From: Pseudomonas putida
GTDB lineage: Bacteria; Pseudomonadota; Gammaproteobacteria; Pseudomonadales; Pseudomonadaceae
Direction: 5' to 3'
Assembly (NCBI GenBank): GCA_041071465.1
Contig: CP163498.1
Span: 4,606,001 to 4,670,000, forward strand
DNA: 64,000 nucleotides
The translations under genes and the position numbers were made by a program. Shown in pieces: positions 42,544 through 52,360 of the stretch. The notes under the pieces are model-generated. The model was not told the origin of the DNA and searched no databases. It was given only the letters and a program-made list of their open reading frames with translations. Position 1 is the first letter of the stretch. The number at the start of each line of letters is the position of its first letter.

Positions 42544-44793
42544 TCAGCTGAAGGTATGGCGGCTCAATGGCAAGCTGCGTACGCGTTGGCCGGTGAGCTG
42601 CGCGACCGCGTTGGCCACCGCCGGGGCCACGGCCGGCAACGGTGGTTCGCCAATGCCGCCCATCTTCGCCCCGCTTTCGACGATGCGCACATGCACCCGG
42701 GCCATGCGCGCAGGCGGCAGGATCGGGTACAGGTCGTAATTGCGCGCGCGCGGCTTGCCGTCCACGTACACCGCTTCTTCCACCAGCGTCTGCGACAGGC
42801 CAAGGGCGACGGCGCCATTGACCTGGTGCTCGATGATCGCCGGGTTGACGATGCTGCCCGGGTCGATGGCCTGCCAGATGTCGTGTACCTTGACCTGGCC
42901 GTTGTCGATGGACACCTCGGCAATGACCGCAGCCTCCGAGCCGAACGGTGAGGCCATGGCCACACCGCGTGCGCGCTTGCTACCGTCTTCGGCGGTGAAC
43001 GGCCCACGCTTCCAGCCACCGGACAAGTCGGCGACCGCGTTCAGCAGGTGGGTCAGGCGTGGGTTGTCGCGCAGCAGGTGAAGGCGCAGTTCGAACGGGT
43101 CCTTGCCGCCTTTGTCAGCCAGCTCGTCGAGGAATGACTCGTAGAAGAAGTCGTTCAGCGAATTGCCCACAGAGCGCCAGTAGCCGAGCATGGCTGGGCC
43201 TTTGACGTAGATCTGGGCGATGCGCTTGTTGGCGATGGCGTAGGCCTTGCCCGACAGCCCCTCAAGCGCGGTCGGGTCGATCTTGTCCCCCTGTTTGCCT
43301 GCGATGGCCTCGGTTGGGCCTTCGGTGGCGCTTATCGCTTCGAGGGCCACTGGCATGCCGTCGGCATCCAGCCCGGCGCGGAACTTCACCACGGCAACCG
43401 GGCGCAGTACATCACGCAGGAACTCTTCTTCGCGGCTCCAGATAAGCTTTACCGGCCGGCCAACGGCTTTGGCCAACGCAATGGCCTGCGGGTAAGGGTT
43501 GGCCGAGTCGTACAGGAAATGCCGGCCAAAGAACCCGCCCAGTAGCGGCGAGTGCAGGTTGATCTGTGCAGGCTCCAGGCCGGTGCGCTTGGCAATGTCG
43601 TCACGGAACATGTCCGGGGCCTGGTTGGGCAGCCAGACGTCCAGGGTGCCGTCCGGGTTGAAGCGGGCGAGGGCGGACGGCGGCTCGAGCTGGGCATGGT
43701 TGAGGTATTGATTGTGATAGCTGGCCTCGACCTTGGTCTTGGCATTGCTCAGGGCGCTGGCCACATCACCTTCATTTTCTTCATCACGGGCCGGGCCCTT
43801 GACCGTGGCGAGGTGTTCGCGCCAGGCGTCGCTGGAAAAGTCGGCCGGCATCGGCCGAACCTTGCTGTCGACGGTTGGCTCTTTCCAGTCCACTTGAAGC
43901 GCCTCCACCGCACGCTTGGCGTGCCACCAGCGTTCTGCGACCACGGCCACGGCGCCCGGCAGCTGATGCACCGAATGCACGCCTTTCATGGCCTTGACCT
44001 GGTCTTCGTTGCGCAAGCTGCCCACGGTCATGCCCAAGCGTGGCGCATGCTGCACGGCGGCGTGGAGCATGCCGTCGACCTTGATGTCGATGCAGTACTG
44101 GGCCTTGCCAGTGGATTTGTCATAAGCATCCAGGCGGCGTACGGGCTTGCCGATCCAGCGAAACTGGCTGGGGTCGCGCAATTTGACGCTGGCCGGGTCG
44201 GGCACGGGCAGGTCCATGGCGCGCCCCGCCAGTTCTCCGTAGGATATGGAGCGGCCAGTCGTGGTATGTACCACGTTACCCGGCGTGGTTGAAAGCTCAT
44301 CGACCGGCACGCCCAGCTGTTCGGCGCCCGCCTGCAGCAGCATGGCTCGGGCGAGGGCGCCCAGGCGGCGCATGGTCGGATAGCTCATGCGTACCGACAT
44401 GCTGCCGCCGGTAATGCGCATGCCGTTTTCCATCACCACGTAGGCTTCGCCCGGTGGTGCGCTGTCGACCACGAAATGAGCCGGGTCGACGTCAAGTTCT
44501 TCACCGACGATCTGTGCCATGGCAGTAAACGGGCCTTGCCCACCCTCCATGAAGGGGCTGAGCAGGCGTACCGTGCCGTCTGGGCGAATTTCCAGAAACG
44601 CCGGCACCTGGGTGCCGCGCTCAGCAGTTGCCGCCGCTGCAGCTTGCACGCGAGCCGAGCCCATGGGCAGGCCGAAGCCCAGTACCAGGGCACCGACTGC
44701 GGTGCTGGCCAGAAAGCGCCGACGCGACAGGTTGACCGTTTCGCCCAGTTGCAACCTGTGCAGTTCGGCGAGGGTATCGACGGGCGTGTTCAT
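42544..44793 (-). CDS. Molybdopterin-binding large subunit, isoquinoline-oxidoreductase/aldehyde-dehydrogenase-like
   Basis: A 749-residue xanthine-oxidase-family protein with a Tat signal (SRRRFLASTAVGALVLGFG, residues about 24-42), so it works in the periplasm. Blocks such as LLSPFMEGGQGPFTAMAQI, HNQYLNHAQLEPPSALARF and GGIGEPPLPAVAPAVANAV correspond to the Mo-binding domains. Size and partner set (separate 2Fe-2S and cytochrome c) resemble IorB-type hydroxylases, not the larger fused NicB of nicotinate hydroxylase. Oxidises an aldehyde or N-heterocycle using water; which one is unknown. ATG overlaps the stop of the 2Fe-2S gene. Confidence 0.9.
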   Translation of the reverse strand: MNTPVDTLAELHRLQLGETVNLSRRRFLASTAVGALVLGFGLPMGSARVQAAAAATAERGTQVPAFLEIRPDGTVRLLSPFMEGGQGPFTAMAQIVGEELDVDPAHFVVDSAPPGEAYVVMENGMRITGGSMSVRMSYPTMRRLGALARAMLLQAGAEQLGVPVDELSTTPGNVVHTTTGRSISYGELAGRAMDLPVPDPASVKLRDPSQFRWIGKPVRRLDAYDKSTGKAQYCIDIKVDGMLHAAVQHAPRLGMTVGSLRNEDQVKAMKGVHSVHQLPGAVAVVAERWWHAKRAVEALQVDWKEPTVDSKVRPMPADFSSDAWREHLATVKGPARDEENEGDVASALSNAKTKVEASYHNQYLNHAQLEPPSALARFNPDGTLDVWLPNQAPDMFRDDIAKRTGLEPAQINLHSPLLGGFFGRHFLYDSANPYPQAIALAKAVGRPVKLIWSREEEFLRDVLRPVAVVKFRAGLDADGMPVALEAISATEGPTEAIAGKQGDKIDPTALEGLSGKAYAIANKRIAQIYVKGPAMLGYWRSVGNSLNDFFYESFLDELADKGGKDPFELRLHLLRDNPRLTHLLNAVADLSGGWKRGPFTAEDGSKRARGVAMASPFGSEAAVIAEVSIDNGQVKVHDIWQAIDPGSIVNPAIIEHQVNGAVALGLSQTLVEEAVYVDGKPRARNYDLYPILPPARMARVHVRIVESGAKMGGIGEPPLPAVAPAVANAVAQLTGQRVRSLPLSRHTFS

Positions 44794-45248
44794 CAGGCCT
44801 GCTCCCCTTGGGCCAAGTCATGCACGGCGGCATGGATGGCGTTGTAGGTGCCGCAGCGGCACAGGTTGACCATGGCTGCATCGATCTGCGCATCGCTAGG
44901 CTTGGGCGTGTGCTTTAGTAGCGCAGTGGCTGCCATCACCTGGCCAGACTGGCAGTAGCCGCATTGGGCCACCTGGTGCTCGACCCAGGCGGCGACCACG
45001 CGTTTGCCGACGGCATCGGCCTCGATCGCCTCGATGGTGGTGACCTCGCGGCCGACCACGCCTGCCACCGGGGTGACGCAGGCGCGCACCACGTTGCCAT
45101 CCACCAGCACCGAACAGGCGCCGCACTGGGCCAGGCCGCAGCCGTATTTGGTGCCGGTCAGCCCCAGGTCATCGCGGATCACCCACAGCAAGGGCGTATC
45201 GGCGTCCGCCTCGACCTGATAGGTCTTCTGGTTGATGCGTAGTTCCAT
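44793..45248 (-). CDS. 2Fe-2S small subunit of the molybdenum hydroxylase
   Basis: A 151-residue protein with the plant-type 2Fe-2S motif ([16 protein letters not shown], cysteines near 37-45 and 57) and the second, xanthine-oxidase-type cluster ([13 protein letters not shown] and [10 protein letters not shown]). First gene of the iorA-like operon; carries electrons from the Mo centre to the cytochrome subunit. Tat export is probably by hitch-hiking on the signal of the large subunit. Confidence 0.93.
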   Translation of the reverse strand: MELRINQKTYQVEADADTPLLWVIRDDLGLTGTKYGCGLAQCGACSVLVDGNVVRACVTPVAGVVGREVTTIEAIEADAVGKRVVAAWVEHQVAQCGYCQSGQVMAATALLKHTPKPSDAQIDAAMVNLCRCGTYNAIHAAVHDLAQGEQA

Positions 45249-45506
45249 GGTTCACCTGCCAGTCATCGGTTGCTGTCGCGTTGTTTTTTTCAGTGCGGGA
45301 ATACGTTGTTCCCCAGAGAAGAAACGCTAGCACAGGGGGATGACCGCTGGTCTGGTGTCGGGGCGAGGTTCAGAGGATCAGGCAAGCAATCCGGTGGAAT
45401 GCGCAAGGGCGTGAAGGGGTGGGGCAGGTAAACAGGACTTCCGTTGTGAAAACCCGGATAATGCCGGGCAATTTCGTTTTGCACGCTTAAATCACGGTAA
45501 ATCCGC

Positions 45507-47693
45507 ATGGAAATCAAGGTCAATTTTCTCGACAATCTCCGTCTCGAAGCCAAGTTCGACGACTTCACGGTGATCGCCGATCAACCGATCCGCTACAAAG
45601 GCGACGGTTCGGCCCCAGGCCCGTTCGACTATTTCCTGGCGTCTTCGGCCTTGTGCGCGGCTTACTTCGTCAAACTGTACTGCCAGACCCGCGACATCCC
45701 CACCGAAAACATTCGCCTGTCGCAGAACAACATCGTCGACCCGGAAAACCGCTACAACCAGATCTTCAAGATCCAGGTCGAGTTGCCCGAGGATATTTCC
45801 GAGAAGGACCGCCAGGGCATCCTGCGCTCCATCGACCGCTGCACTGTCAAGAAGGTGGTGCAGACCGGCCCCGAGTTCGTGATCGAAGTGGTCGACAACC
45901 TCGATGCCGACGCCCAGGGCTTGCTGATGCCGGTGTCGGACACCAGCACCTACATCCCCGGCAAGGACCTGCCGCTGGAGCAGACCATCGCCAACATGTC
46001 GGGCATTCTCGCCGGGCTGGGGATGAAGATCGAAATCGCCTCGTGGCGCAATATCGTGCCCAACGTCTGGTCGCTGCACGTGCGCGACGCGCAGTCGCCG
46101 ATGTGCTTCACCAACGGCAAGGGTGCCACCAAGGAAGCCGCGCTGGCCTCGGCACTGGGTGAGTTCATCGAGCGCCTTAACTGCAACTTCTTCTATAACG
46201 ACCAGTTCTGGGGCGAAGACCTGGCCAATGCGCCGTTCGTGCATTACCCCAACGAGCAGTGGTTCAAACCGGGCCCGCGCGATGCGTTGCCGGCCGAGAT
46301 CCTCGACGAGCATTGTCTGGAGGTCTACAACCCTGACGGCGAATTGCGTGGTTCGCACCTGTACGACACCAACTCGGGCAACAAAGCGCGGGGCATTTGC
46401 TCGCTGCCGTTCGTGCGTCAGTCCGACCAGCAAGTGGTGTACTTCCCGTCCAACCTGATCGAAAACCTGTTCCTCAGCAATGGCATGAGCGCCGGCAACA
46501 CCCTGGCCGAGGCGCAGGTGCAGTGCCTGTCGGAAATCTTCGAGCGCGCCGTCAAGCGCGAAATCCTGGAAGGCGAGCTGTGCCTGCCGGACGTGCCGCA
46601 GGAGGTGCTGGCCAAGTACCCGGCGATCGTCGCCGGCATTCAGGGGCTGGAAGAGCAGGGCTTCCCGGTACTGGTCAAGGATGCGTCGTTGGGTGGCGAG
46701 TTCCCGGTCATGTGCGTGACGCTGATGAACCCGCGCACGGGCGGTGTGTTTGCCTCGTTCGGCGCACACCCAAGCCTGGAAGTGGCGCTGGAGCGTAGCC
46801 TCACCGAGCTGCTGCAGGGCCGCAGCTTCGAAGGCCTGAACGACCTGCCGCAACCGACCTTCGAAAGCCACGCGCTGACCGAGCCGAACAACTTCGTCGA
46901 GCACTTCATCGACTCCAGCGGCGTGGTGTCATGGCGCTTCTTCAGCGCCAAGGCCGACTTCGAGTTCGTCGAGTGGGACTTCTCCGGCCACGGCGAGAAC
47001 TCCAACCAACAGGAGGCCGCGACGCTGTTCGGCATCCTCGAGGCGCTGGGCAAGGAAGTGTACATGGCGGTGTACGACAATCTGGGCGCCACTGCTTGTC
47101 GCATTCTGGTGCCGGGCTACTCGGAAATCTACCCGGTCGAGGACCTGATCTGGGACAACACCAACCGTGCCTTGTCGTTCCGTGCCGACATCCTCAACCT
47201 GCACAGCCTCGACAGCCGCTCACTGAAGCTGCTGCTCAAGCGCCTGGACAACTGCGATGTGGATGACTACACCACCATCACCACGCTGATCGGCGTGGAG
47301 TTCGACGAGAACACCGTTTGGGGCCAACTGACGATCCTTGAGCTGAAACTGCTGATCTGCCTGGCGGTACAGCGCTTCGAGGATGCCAAGGAACTGGTCG
47401 AGGCGTTCCTGCAGTTCAACGACAACACCGTCGAGCGCGGCCTGTTCTACCAGGCGCTGAACGTGGTGCTGGAAGTGCAGTTGGATGACGAACTGGAGAT
47501 GGGTGACTACGAAGCCAACTTCCGTCGGATGTTCGGCAACGCGCGCATGGACGCGGTGCTGGGTTCGGTGGACGGCAGCGTGCGCTTCCATGGCCTGACC
47601 CCGACCAGCATGAAGCTCGAAGGGCTTGATCGCCACTTGCGCTTGATCGAGAGCTACAAGAAGCTGCACGCGGCGCGGGCCAAGTTTGCCTGA
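45507..47693 (+). CDS. ycaO: OsmC-YcaO fusion protein (ribosomal S12 methylthiotransferase accessory factor type)
   Basis: A 728-residue protein. Residues about 1-145 form an OsmC-like domain (GPFDYFLASSALCAAYFVKLYC). From about 150 the YcaO domain aligns closely with E. coli YcaO (YIPGKDLPLEQTIANM, CFTNGKGATKEAALASALGE, FVHYPNEQWF), and the last ~160 residues are a helical C-terminal domain. YcaO proteins activate amide backbones with ATP; the E. coli protein supports RimO beta-methylthiolation of ribosomal protein S12. The N-terminal OsmC part, absent in E. coli, may supply thiol chemistry. Monocistronic. Confidence 0.92.
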   Translation: MEIKVNFLDNLRLEAKFDDFTVIADQPIRYKGDGSAPGPFDYFLASSALCAAYFVKLYCQTRDIPTENIRLSQNNIVDPENRYNQIFKIQVELPEDISEKDRQGILRSIDRCTVKKVVQTGPEFVIEVVDNLDADAQGLLMPVSDTSTYIPGKDLPLEQTIANMSGILAGLGMKIEIASWRNIVPNVWSLHVRDAQSPMCFTNGKGATKEAALASALGEFIERLNCNFFYNDQFWGEDLANAPFVHYPNEQWFKPGPRDALPAEILDEHCLEVYNPDGELRGSHLYDTNSGNKARGICSLPFVRQSDQQVVYFPSNLIENLFLSNGMSAGNTLAEAQVQCLSEIFERAVKREILEGELCLPDVPQEVLAKYPAIVAGIQGLEEQGFPVLVKDASLGGEFPVMCVTLMNPRTGGVFASFGAHPSLEVALERSLTELLQGRSFEGLNDLPQPTFESHALTEPNNFVEHFIDSSGVVSWRFFSAKADFEFVEWDFSGHGENSNQQEAATLFGILEALGKEVYMAVYDNLGATACRILVPGYSEIYPVEDLIWDNTNRALSFRADILNLHSLDSRSLKLLLKRLDNCDVDDYTTITTLIGVEFDENTVWGQLTILELKLLICLAVQRFEDAKELVEAFLQFNDNTVERGLFYQALNVVLEVQLDDELEMGDYEANFRRMFGNARMDAVLGSVDGSVRFHGLTPTSMKLEGLDRHLRLIESYKKLHAARAKFA

Positions 47694-47716
47694 TAACCGC
47701 CGCCCTCAAGCGTCGC

Positions 47717-48610
47717 TCATACGCGCCTTTTTTGGGTTGAAGGTGCTGGAGCTTCCTCGAACGCTTCTGGGGGCGGTGGCGCCGCTCGGACGTTGAACAG
47801 GCGGCAGATGCCGTACCAGCAGATGGCGACGGTGAGGTTATAGGGGAACAGCACGGCCCAGAACGGCAATTGCCAGTTCTTTTTGCCCTGCATTTCACCG
47901 GGCTCACCGGTTCGCCAAGGAGCGTAGTGGCGCCACGCTTCGGCTGGGGTCAGGCAGATGGCGTGCAGCGGCTTGTGCCACCAGTTGGGCTCGCCGGGCG
48001 GGGGGAGTTTGTCCGGGCCGTGAGCCATGAAATGGCGGAGGTATTCCCAGACTTCGGCGACGTGCTTCACGCCGGGTTCGGTGGGTTCGTTGCTGTCGAC
48101 CCAGAGGCAGTCTTTTTGGTGGAGGCTGCCATCTGCCCGGCGAGGGGCGAAGGCGAGGGCGTAGCTGGTGCTGAACGATGAGCCGCCGTTTTCGGTGCGT
48201 TTGAAAAGGCCTCCGCCCGTGTTGCTCCACTCAAAGACAAATAGCTTACTCAACCGCTGATAGTAAATTTTCTGAGTTGATCGGTTGAAGCATAAGCTTG
48301 ATAAGCGTTTTATGAAATATATTCGATAGGCTAAAAACGGGAGGAAGATGAAAGGTCCAATTACTGTGAGGATGATAAAGGTATAGCTAAAGGTGTATGG
48401 GTCCCATGCTTCGCTGGATAGTAGGTATGGGTAGAAGAAGATAATCGACGCGACAATCATTGCGCAGTAAATCTTTCCCATAAATACAGAGTCTGTTACC
48501 CAGGGGTTTCGCAGGGTTAAAGTGTTACTTGATAAGTTTAATAGCTGTCCGCCAATAGCAGGTTTGTGCCCGGAGTCTGTGGTTGGATTGAATAGCCAGA
48601 TGGTCGCCAT
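47717..48610 (-). CDS. DUF6708-like membrane protein, probable immunity partner of the T6SS effector
   Basis: A 297-residue protein with two N-terminal hydrophobic helices (about 45-60 and 78-100) and one near 260-280, and a cytoplasmic-looking middle that includes EVWEYLRHFMAHGP and PPPGEPNWWHKPLHA, features I associate with DUF6708. It begins 2 bases after the effector stop, i.e. co-transcribed and last. Inner-membrane immunity proteins are what a pore-forming effector needs. Its 5' half (48230-48610) is AT-rich while the 3' half is GC-rich, suggesting that the part recognising the toxin was exchanged. Immunity function is inferred from position. Confidence 0.72.
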   Translation of the reverse strand: MATIWLFNPTTDSGHKPAIGGQLLNLSSNTLTLRNPWVTDSVFMGKIYCAMIVASIIFFYPYLLSSEAWDPYTFSYTFIILTVIGPFIFLPFLAYRIYFIKRLSSLCFNRSTQKIYYQRLSKLFVFEWSNTGGGLFKRTENGGSSFSTSYALAFAPRRADGSLHQKDCLWVDSNEPTEPGVKHVAEVWEYLRHFMAHGPDKLPPPGEPNWWHKPLHAICLTPAEAWRHYAPWRTGEPGEMQGKKNWQLPFWAVLFPYNLTVAICWYGICRLFNVRAAPPPPEAFEEAPAPSTQKRRV

Positions 48611-48612
48611 GC

Positions 48613-51603
48613 TCAGCGCTCCAGATGAAAAGTTGACAGGATCTCATTGTTCTCGTCCAGGCCTTGATTGGTGCTGTAAGTTAGATGCAGTGAGACATAT
48701 TTTTGGTTAGCTAGCGTGTTTTCGAAGTGCAGAACCAAGCCAGCACCTACGATGTGGCCGGTCGGGGTAATTGGAAGCAGGTCCCTTCCATGGTCATCAC
48801 GGAGGGCATTTAAGCGTCCTGACCATTCGCTTACCCCAAGCACAAAGCCAGGTAGCAGCACTGTGAACTCAGCGGTTGGTTGAGGTGTGGAAACTTCGTT
48901 ATGTGTGATAGCGGCCCAGTTGGGCGGAGACCAGTAATCATTCTGATGCCACCGGGTGTCGACATGAGATACGCCGAGTGACAGGGCCTGCTCGGTAGAT
49001 AGAAGTTTTGGGCCGTAGTGCTGATTGTGCCAAGCTTTGATTTCGGCTTGTAGCGAGTCGAAAGAGGGCAGTTTCTTTTCATAATCCAAAGTTATGCCGG
49101 GGCGCTCCTCTCCATCATTATTACGATTGCCGAAGATACTGCGTGCTGCCCACAACTCAATTGGGCTATGAAGGTGCTCATGTGCCTTGGCGTGTAGGTA
49201 CAGGCCTACTCCAATGATGGCGACACCCACGAGGACAAGGGCCGCTGCGGCCCATCCGGCAAAGGGTACTAGCGTTGTAGCGCCTGCAACTGCAAGACCT
49301 GCTTCAAGAATTACAACGGAACCAATGGCCATGCTTAAACCGCCAGCTAAAGTGTAATCAGCAGCTGTTTGATTGCCGTTCGCTCTCTGGCGCCCTGCCT
49401 TGAAAAAATCTGAAAATAGAGTGAATGCTATTGCAGGATATCCGGCTAAACGCGCAAACAAGTTACTGCTTAGGAACCTGATAACGCCGTTACCAAACGC
49501 CATCCCAGGTGCTGTCGAGCTTAATCGCAGCATCACCGCCTTCTGCGTTGCCCGAACGCTGACCGTTGTCGCTGCCGCTGCACCGATCACCCCGAATATC
49601 GATGAAGCAAAGCCCAAGGTATATTCCGGTGCATTGCTCTTCTGCAGGCTGTTGTAGGCCGTCTTGAGCGATAAGATGTTGAACCACAGCATGCCCGCGT
49701 TCAAACCACCGCCAACGCCCGAGGTGAGCAGGCCGAGAAAATTGGGTTTCACTCGCGCTGTGGTCGTCAGTTCGATCAACACGTTCCGGCTACCCGAGAT
49801 GCGCAGCTCTTTCAGTTCTTCGACCTGCGCCATGCCGCTCTTCAAGTACTTCTGTACCTCCTGGCTGAACGGATTTTCCGTGATGGCCTGGCTGGTGATC
49901 CGATAGCGCGCTGCCAATAGCCCCAGCGCCTTCTCGGCATTCCCCTCACGCGCCGCCATCAACACCTGCTGGCGCAGGCCATGGCTGGCATCCCAGCGGG
50001 TTTGCCCGCGCAGGCGCTTGAGCACCACGGTATTGAGCGTCTGGGCGGTCAGGTCGGTGATGTCGGCCATGGCCGGAAAGCGACCGGCCAAGCCTTCGAT
50101 CACGTCGTCGCTGGCGCCGAACAAACTGCCGATCGAGTCGGCCTTGTCCTTGAACGGGTTGAACGGTGCCAGGGCGGTGTACAGCGGGCTGTCGTGTTGG
50201 TCGAGCCATTGTTCCAGGCGCTTGAAGCGTCGATCCTGTTCCTCGGTGCCGGGTGTCGGCTGGCCCATTGGCTGAATCAGCAAGGCCAGTGAGATTTCCA
50301 GGCCACGGGCGGAGGCGCGTTCGTCGCGGTCGTAGCAGGCCAAGGCCGCCGCCAGGCTATAGGGGTTATCGATGTGTTGGGATTCGGCCGTTGCCAGCCA
50401 GGCGTCATGATCGTTGCTGGCTTGCAAGGCTTGGTTGCGCAGGGCGGCAATACGCCGTTCCAGCTCATCGCGCTCGGCGATGAAGCGCTGGTATTTGCCG
50501 ACATCGAGGCGCTGTACCAGGCGCGCGCCGTGGGGCGAGTAGTCCTTGTGGGTGAGCGCCTGAAAATGCGACTCGGCCGGCGACAGGGCGGGGCCCCGGC
50601 GTTCCAGGCCAAGCCGGAACGCGGCCAGTTCCGGTGAGGGGGCGTCCGCCGGGTACATGCTTTCCAGCGTCTTGTTCAGCAGCATGGCCACCAGGTTGCG
50701 ATGGTGGAAATCGCGGCTTTGCACGCTCAGTTGTTCGGCATCCAACCGGTAGCACGCCGGCACGCGCTCCTGCTCGGGCGGTTGTGCGGGTTTGGTGTGC
50801 TCCAGTTGCTCGGCGGGCATCAGGTCGCGCAGTTGATGCTGGTAGGCCGAGACCGACAGGCTCAGGTCCAGAGCCATGCCTTCGGCGTCGGCAAGCGCGA
50901 CCACCACCGGCACTTTCGGCTGGGTGTAGGGGTAGTGCCGCGCCATGGCGACGAGGTTGCCGATGGGCAGGATTTCGCTGATCGGGTCGCTGCTCCAGGT
51001 CAGCGGCATGCGCAGGTGGGGCGGTTTGAAGTCTTCGACCCAGGTTTGCAGGGCGCTGACCGGCAGCACATGGGGCTGGGTGGACGGCGCTTGGTTGCCG
51101 CTCACCAGTTCGGCCATGTCCAACTGGCGCATGTGCCGTTTGCGCAGGGCAGGCGAGCCGGTGATGCGGGCGGTCATGGCGTTGGTCCACAGGTGTGGGC
51201 TGTAGCCGATCCAGACTTCCTTGGCGGTATCGGGGCAGGTATCGGCCCACACCCAGCCCAGGGTGCGGCTGGAGAGGTAGCGTTCACGCAGGTGGTAGTT
51301 CTCCAGCCCTTGGTAGCGCAGTTCCTTGTAAAGGCCTGCGCCGACGTACTCATGAATGACCAGCTTTTCGCCCAGCGGGCCTTTCATGAACACGTAGACA
51401 TAGCCCTGACGCAGGGCGCGGAGGGTATAGGCGGAGTGCTGCAGCGGGGCAAAGCCTTGTTCGAGGTTGAAGCCTGCGTCGGCATAGCGGTAGGCGGGGG
51501 AGTCGCCGGTGCGCGGCACGATGGCATAGCGCACTGGCAGGATGGGGATGCGTGCACTGCAGGCGGGACCAGAGGTGGCACTGCTGACGGAGGCATTGCT
51601 CAT
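48613..51603 (-). CDS. Type VI secretion MIX-type effector (VasX/BTH_I2691-like) with membrane-inserting C-terminus
   Basis: A 996-residue protein. The N-terminal region opens [16 protein letters not shown] and contains LRQGYVYVF (near residue 63), an exact match to the MIX pattern hRxGhhYhh of type VI effectors. A long helical middle follows (about 250-600). Hydrophobic segments lie near 620-645, 655-680 and 755-803, as in VasX-like pore formers. The last ~190 residues are soluble and AT-rich in DNA. No vgrG, hcp, tube or adaptor genes are in the window, so it is an orphan effector locus using a T6SS elsewhere. Start ATG 51603. Confidence 0.88.
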   Translation of the reverse strand: MSNASVSSATSGPACSARIPILPVRYAIVPRTGDSPAYRYADAGFNLEQGFAPLQHSAYTLRALRQGYVYVFMKGPLGEKLVIHEYVGAGLYKELRYQGLENYHLRERYLSSRTLGWVWADTCPDTAKEVWIGYSPHLWTNAMTARITGSPALRKRHMRQLDMAELVSGNQAPSTQPHVLPVSALQTWVEDFKPPHLRMPLTWSSDPISEILPIGNLVAMARHYPYTQPKVPVVVALADAEGMALDLSLSVSAYQHQLRDLMPAEQLEHTKPAQPPEQERVPACYRLDAEQLSVQSRDFHHRNLVAMLLNKTLESMYPADAPSPELAAFRLGLERRGPALSPAESHFQALTHKDYSPHGARLVQRLDVGKYQRFIAERDELERRIAALRNQALQASNDHDAWLATAESQHIDNPYSLAAALACYDRDERASARGLEISLALLIQPMGQPTPGTEEQDRRFKRLEQWLDQHDSPLYTALAPFNPFKDKADSIGSLFGASDDVIEGLAGRFPAMADITDLTAQTLNTVVLKRLRGQTRWDASHGLRQQVLMAAREGNAEKALGLLAARYRITSQAITENPFSQEVQKYLKSGMAQVEELKELRISGSRNVLIELTTTARVKPNFLGLLTSGVGGGLNAGMLWFNILSLKTAYNSLQKSNAPEYTLGFASSIFGVIGAAAATTVSVRATQKAVMLRLSSTAPGMAFGNGVIRFLSSNLFARLAGYPAIAFTLFSDFFKAGRQRANGNQTAADYTLAGGLSMAIGSVVILEAGLAVAGATTLVPFAGWAAAALVLVGVAIIGVGLYLHAKAHEHLHSPIELWAARSIFGNRNNDGEERPGITLDYEKKLPSFDSLQAEIKAWHNQHYGPKLLSTEQALSLGVSHVDTRWHQNDYWSPPNWAAITHNEVSTPQPTAEFTVLLPGFVLGVSEWSGRLNALRDDHGRDLLPITPTGHIVGAGLVLHFENTLANQKYVSLHLTYSTNQGLDENNEILSTFHLER

Positions 51604-51704
51604 GAGAGTTCCTTGCTCAGAGAGCAGCCCTTTCAGACATTAGGCGTAGAGTGGCCTGCTCCAGTACAGAAAAGACTGAAAGATAATTGGCTGACGATTG
51701 TTGT

Positions 51705-51720
51705 GTAAGAAATTTCTTAC
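51705..51720. promoter_or_regulatory. 16-bp perfect palindrome upstream of the effector gene
   Basis: GTAAGAAATTTCTTAC lies 102 bases before the effector ATG in a strongly AT-rich gap (51604-51905) that has no gene. It could be an operator or a nucleoid-protein (MvaT-type) target region. Confidence 0.45.
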
Positions 51721-51905
51721 TTGCTATTTTAAGTTGCAGGGATATGGATTTGCTGGGCGATAAGCGAAGTAGGATGCCTCGATTAATTATTTTTGGTCGA
51801 GGGTGAAAGTGTAATATTTTATGTGGATTTATTCGTGCTTTAGTAACGTGGGAAGTTATAACTAAGTTTGTAGGAATTGCCTTACTTAAACCGTCCTCTA
51901 TCTAT

Positions 51906-52196
51906 TCAGTTTTTGCACTTGGCCATGACGACTTGGCAAGTTCTCGGTGTGCCTCCCGAGCGACTGGCATAGCGTATGCAGTTGTTCATCGACTTCTGAC
52001 GGGCAATGCTGAGGTTATTGCCCCAGGCCAGGCCACCCTCGCCGGTCGTGGGGACGGCTTTGGCGAAGCAGTTGGAGCCCACCGCAGGTGTGGCGTAGCG
52101 GGGTTTGCTGGAGCAGCCAGCGGTGAGCGCCAGGCTGAGGGCTAGCAGGGTGTTCAGCACCCAGGACTCGATTGGGCGTATCGGTTGTCTGCGCAT
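51906..52196 (-). CDS. Small lipoprotein of unknown function
   Basis: A 96-residue protein with a lipoprotein signal (LNTLLALSLALTAGCSS, lipidated Cys near 28). The mature part contains NCFAKAVPTTGEGGLAWGNN and further cysteines (NNCIRYASR, RTCQVVMAKCKN), which resembles DUF4189-type periplasmic proteins, uncertainly. Start at 52196 follows AAGGGG. Upstream of the effector gene on the same strand but separated by the AT-rich gap. Confidence 0.72.
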   Translation of the reverse strand: MRRQPIRPIESWVLNTLLALSLALTAGCSSKPRYATPAVGSNCFAKAVPTTGEGGLAWGNNLSIARQKSMNNCIRYASRSGGTPRTCQVVMAKCKN

Positions 52197-52360
52197 GTGA
52201 TCCCCTTGTCCGCTTGGCGGCAAATGCCTTGCAGGATATTTCATTCAAGCCAAACGGTGAACTATCGCGGCGTCAAGGGGCTCCTTTGCTAAGCGCACCC
52301 TGCGCTCAACTGATGGTACAAGCCCATCAGCCCCGGGTCACTGAATGAAAAGGAGGCACC

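Noticed and set aside
41065..42951. 628-residue plus-strand frame across the cytochrome and Mo-subunit genes
   Set aside because: Antisense shadow; the minus strand has three heme motifs and intact molybdoenzyme blocks.
42544..45248. Assignment of the molybdenum hydroxylase as nicotinate hydroxylase NicAB
   Set aside because: NicB is much longer with fused cytochrome c domains; here cytochrome c is a separate subunit and no nic pathway genes are present.
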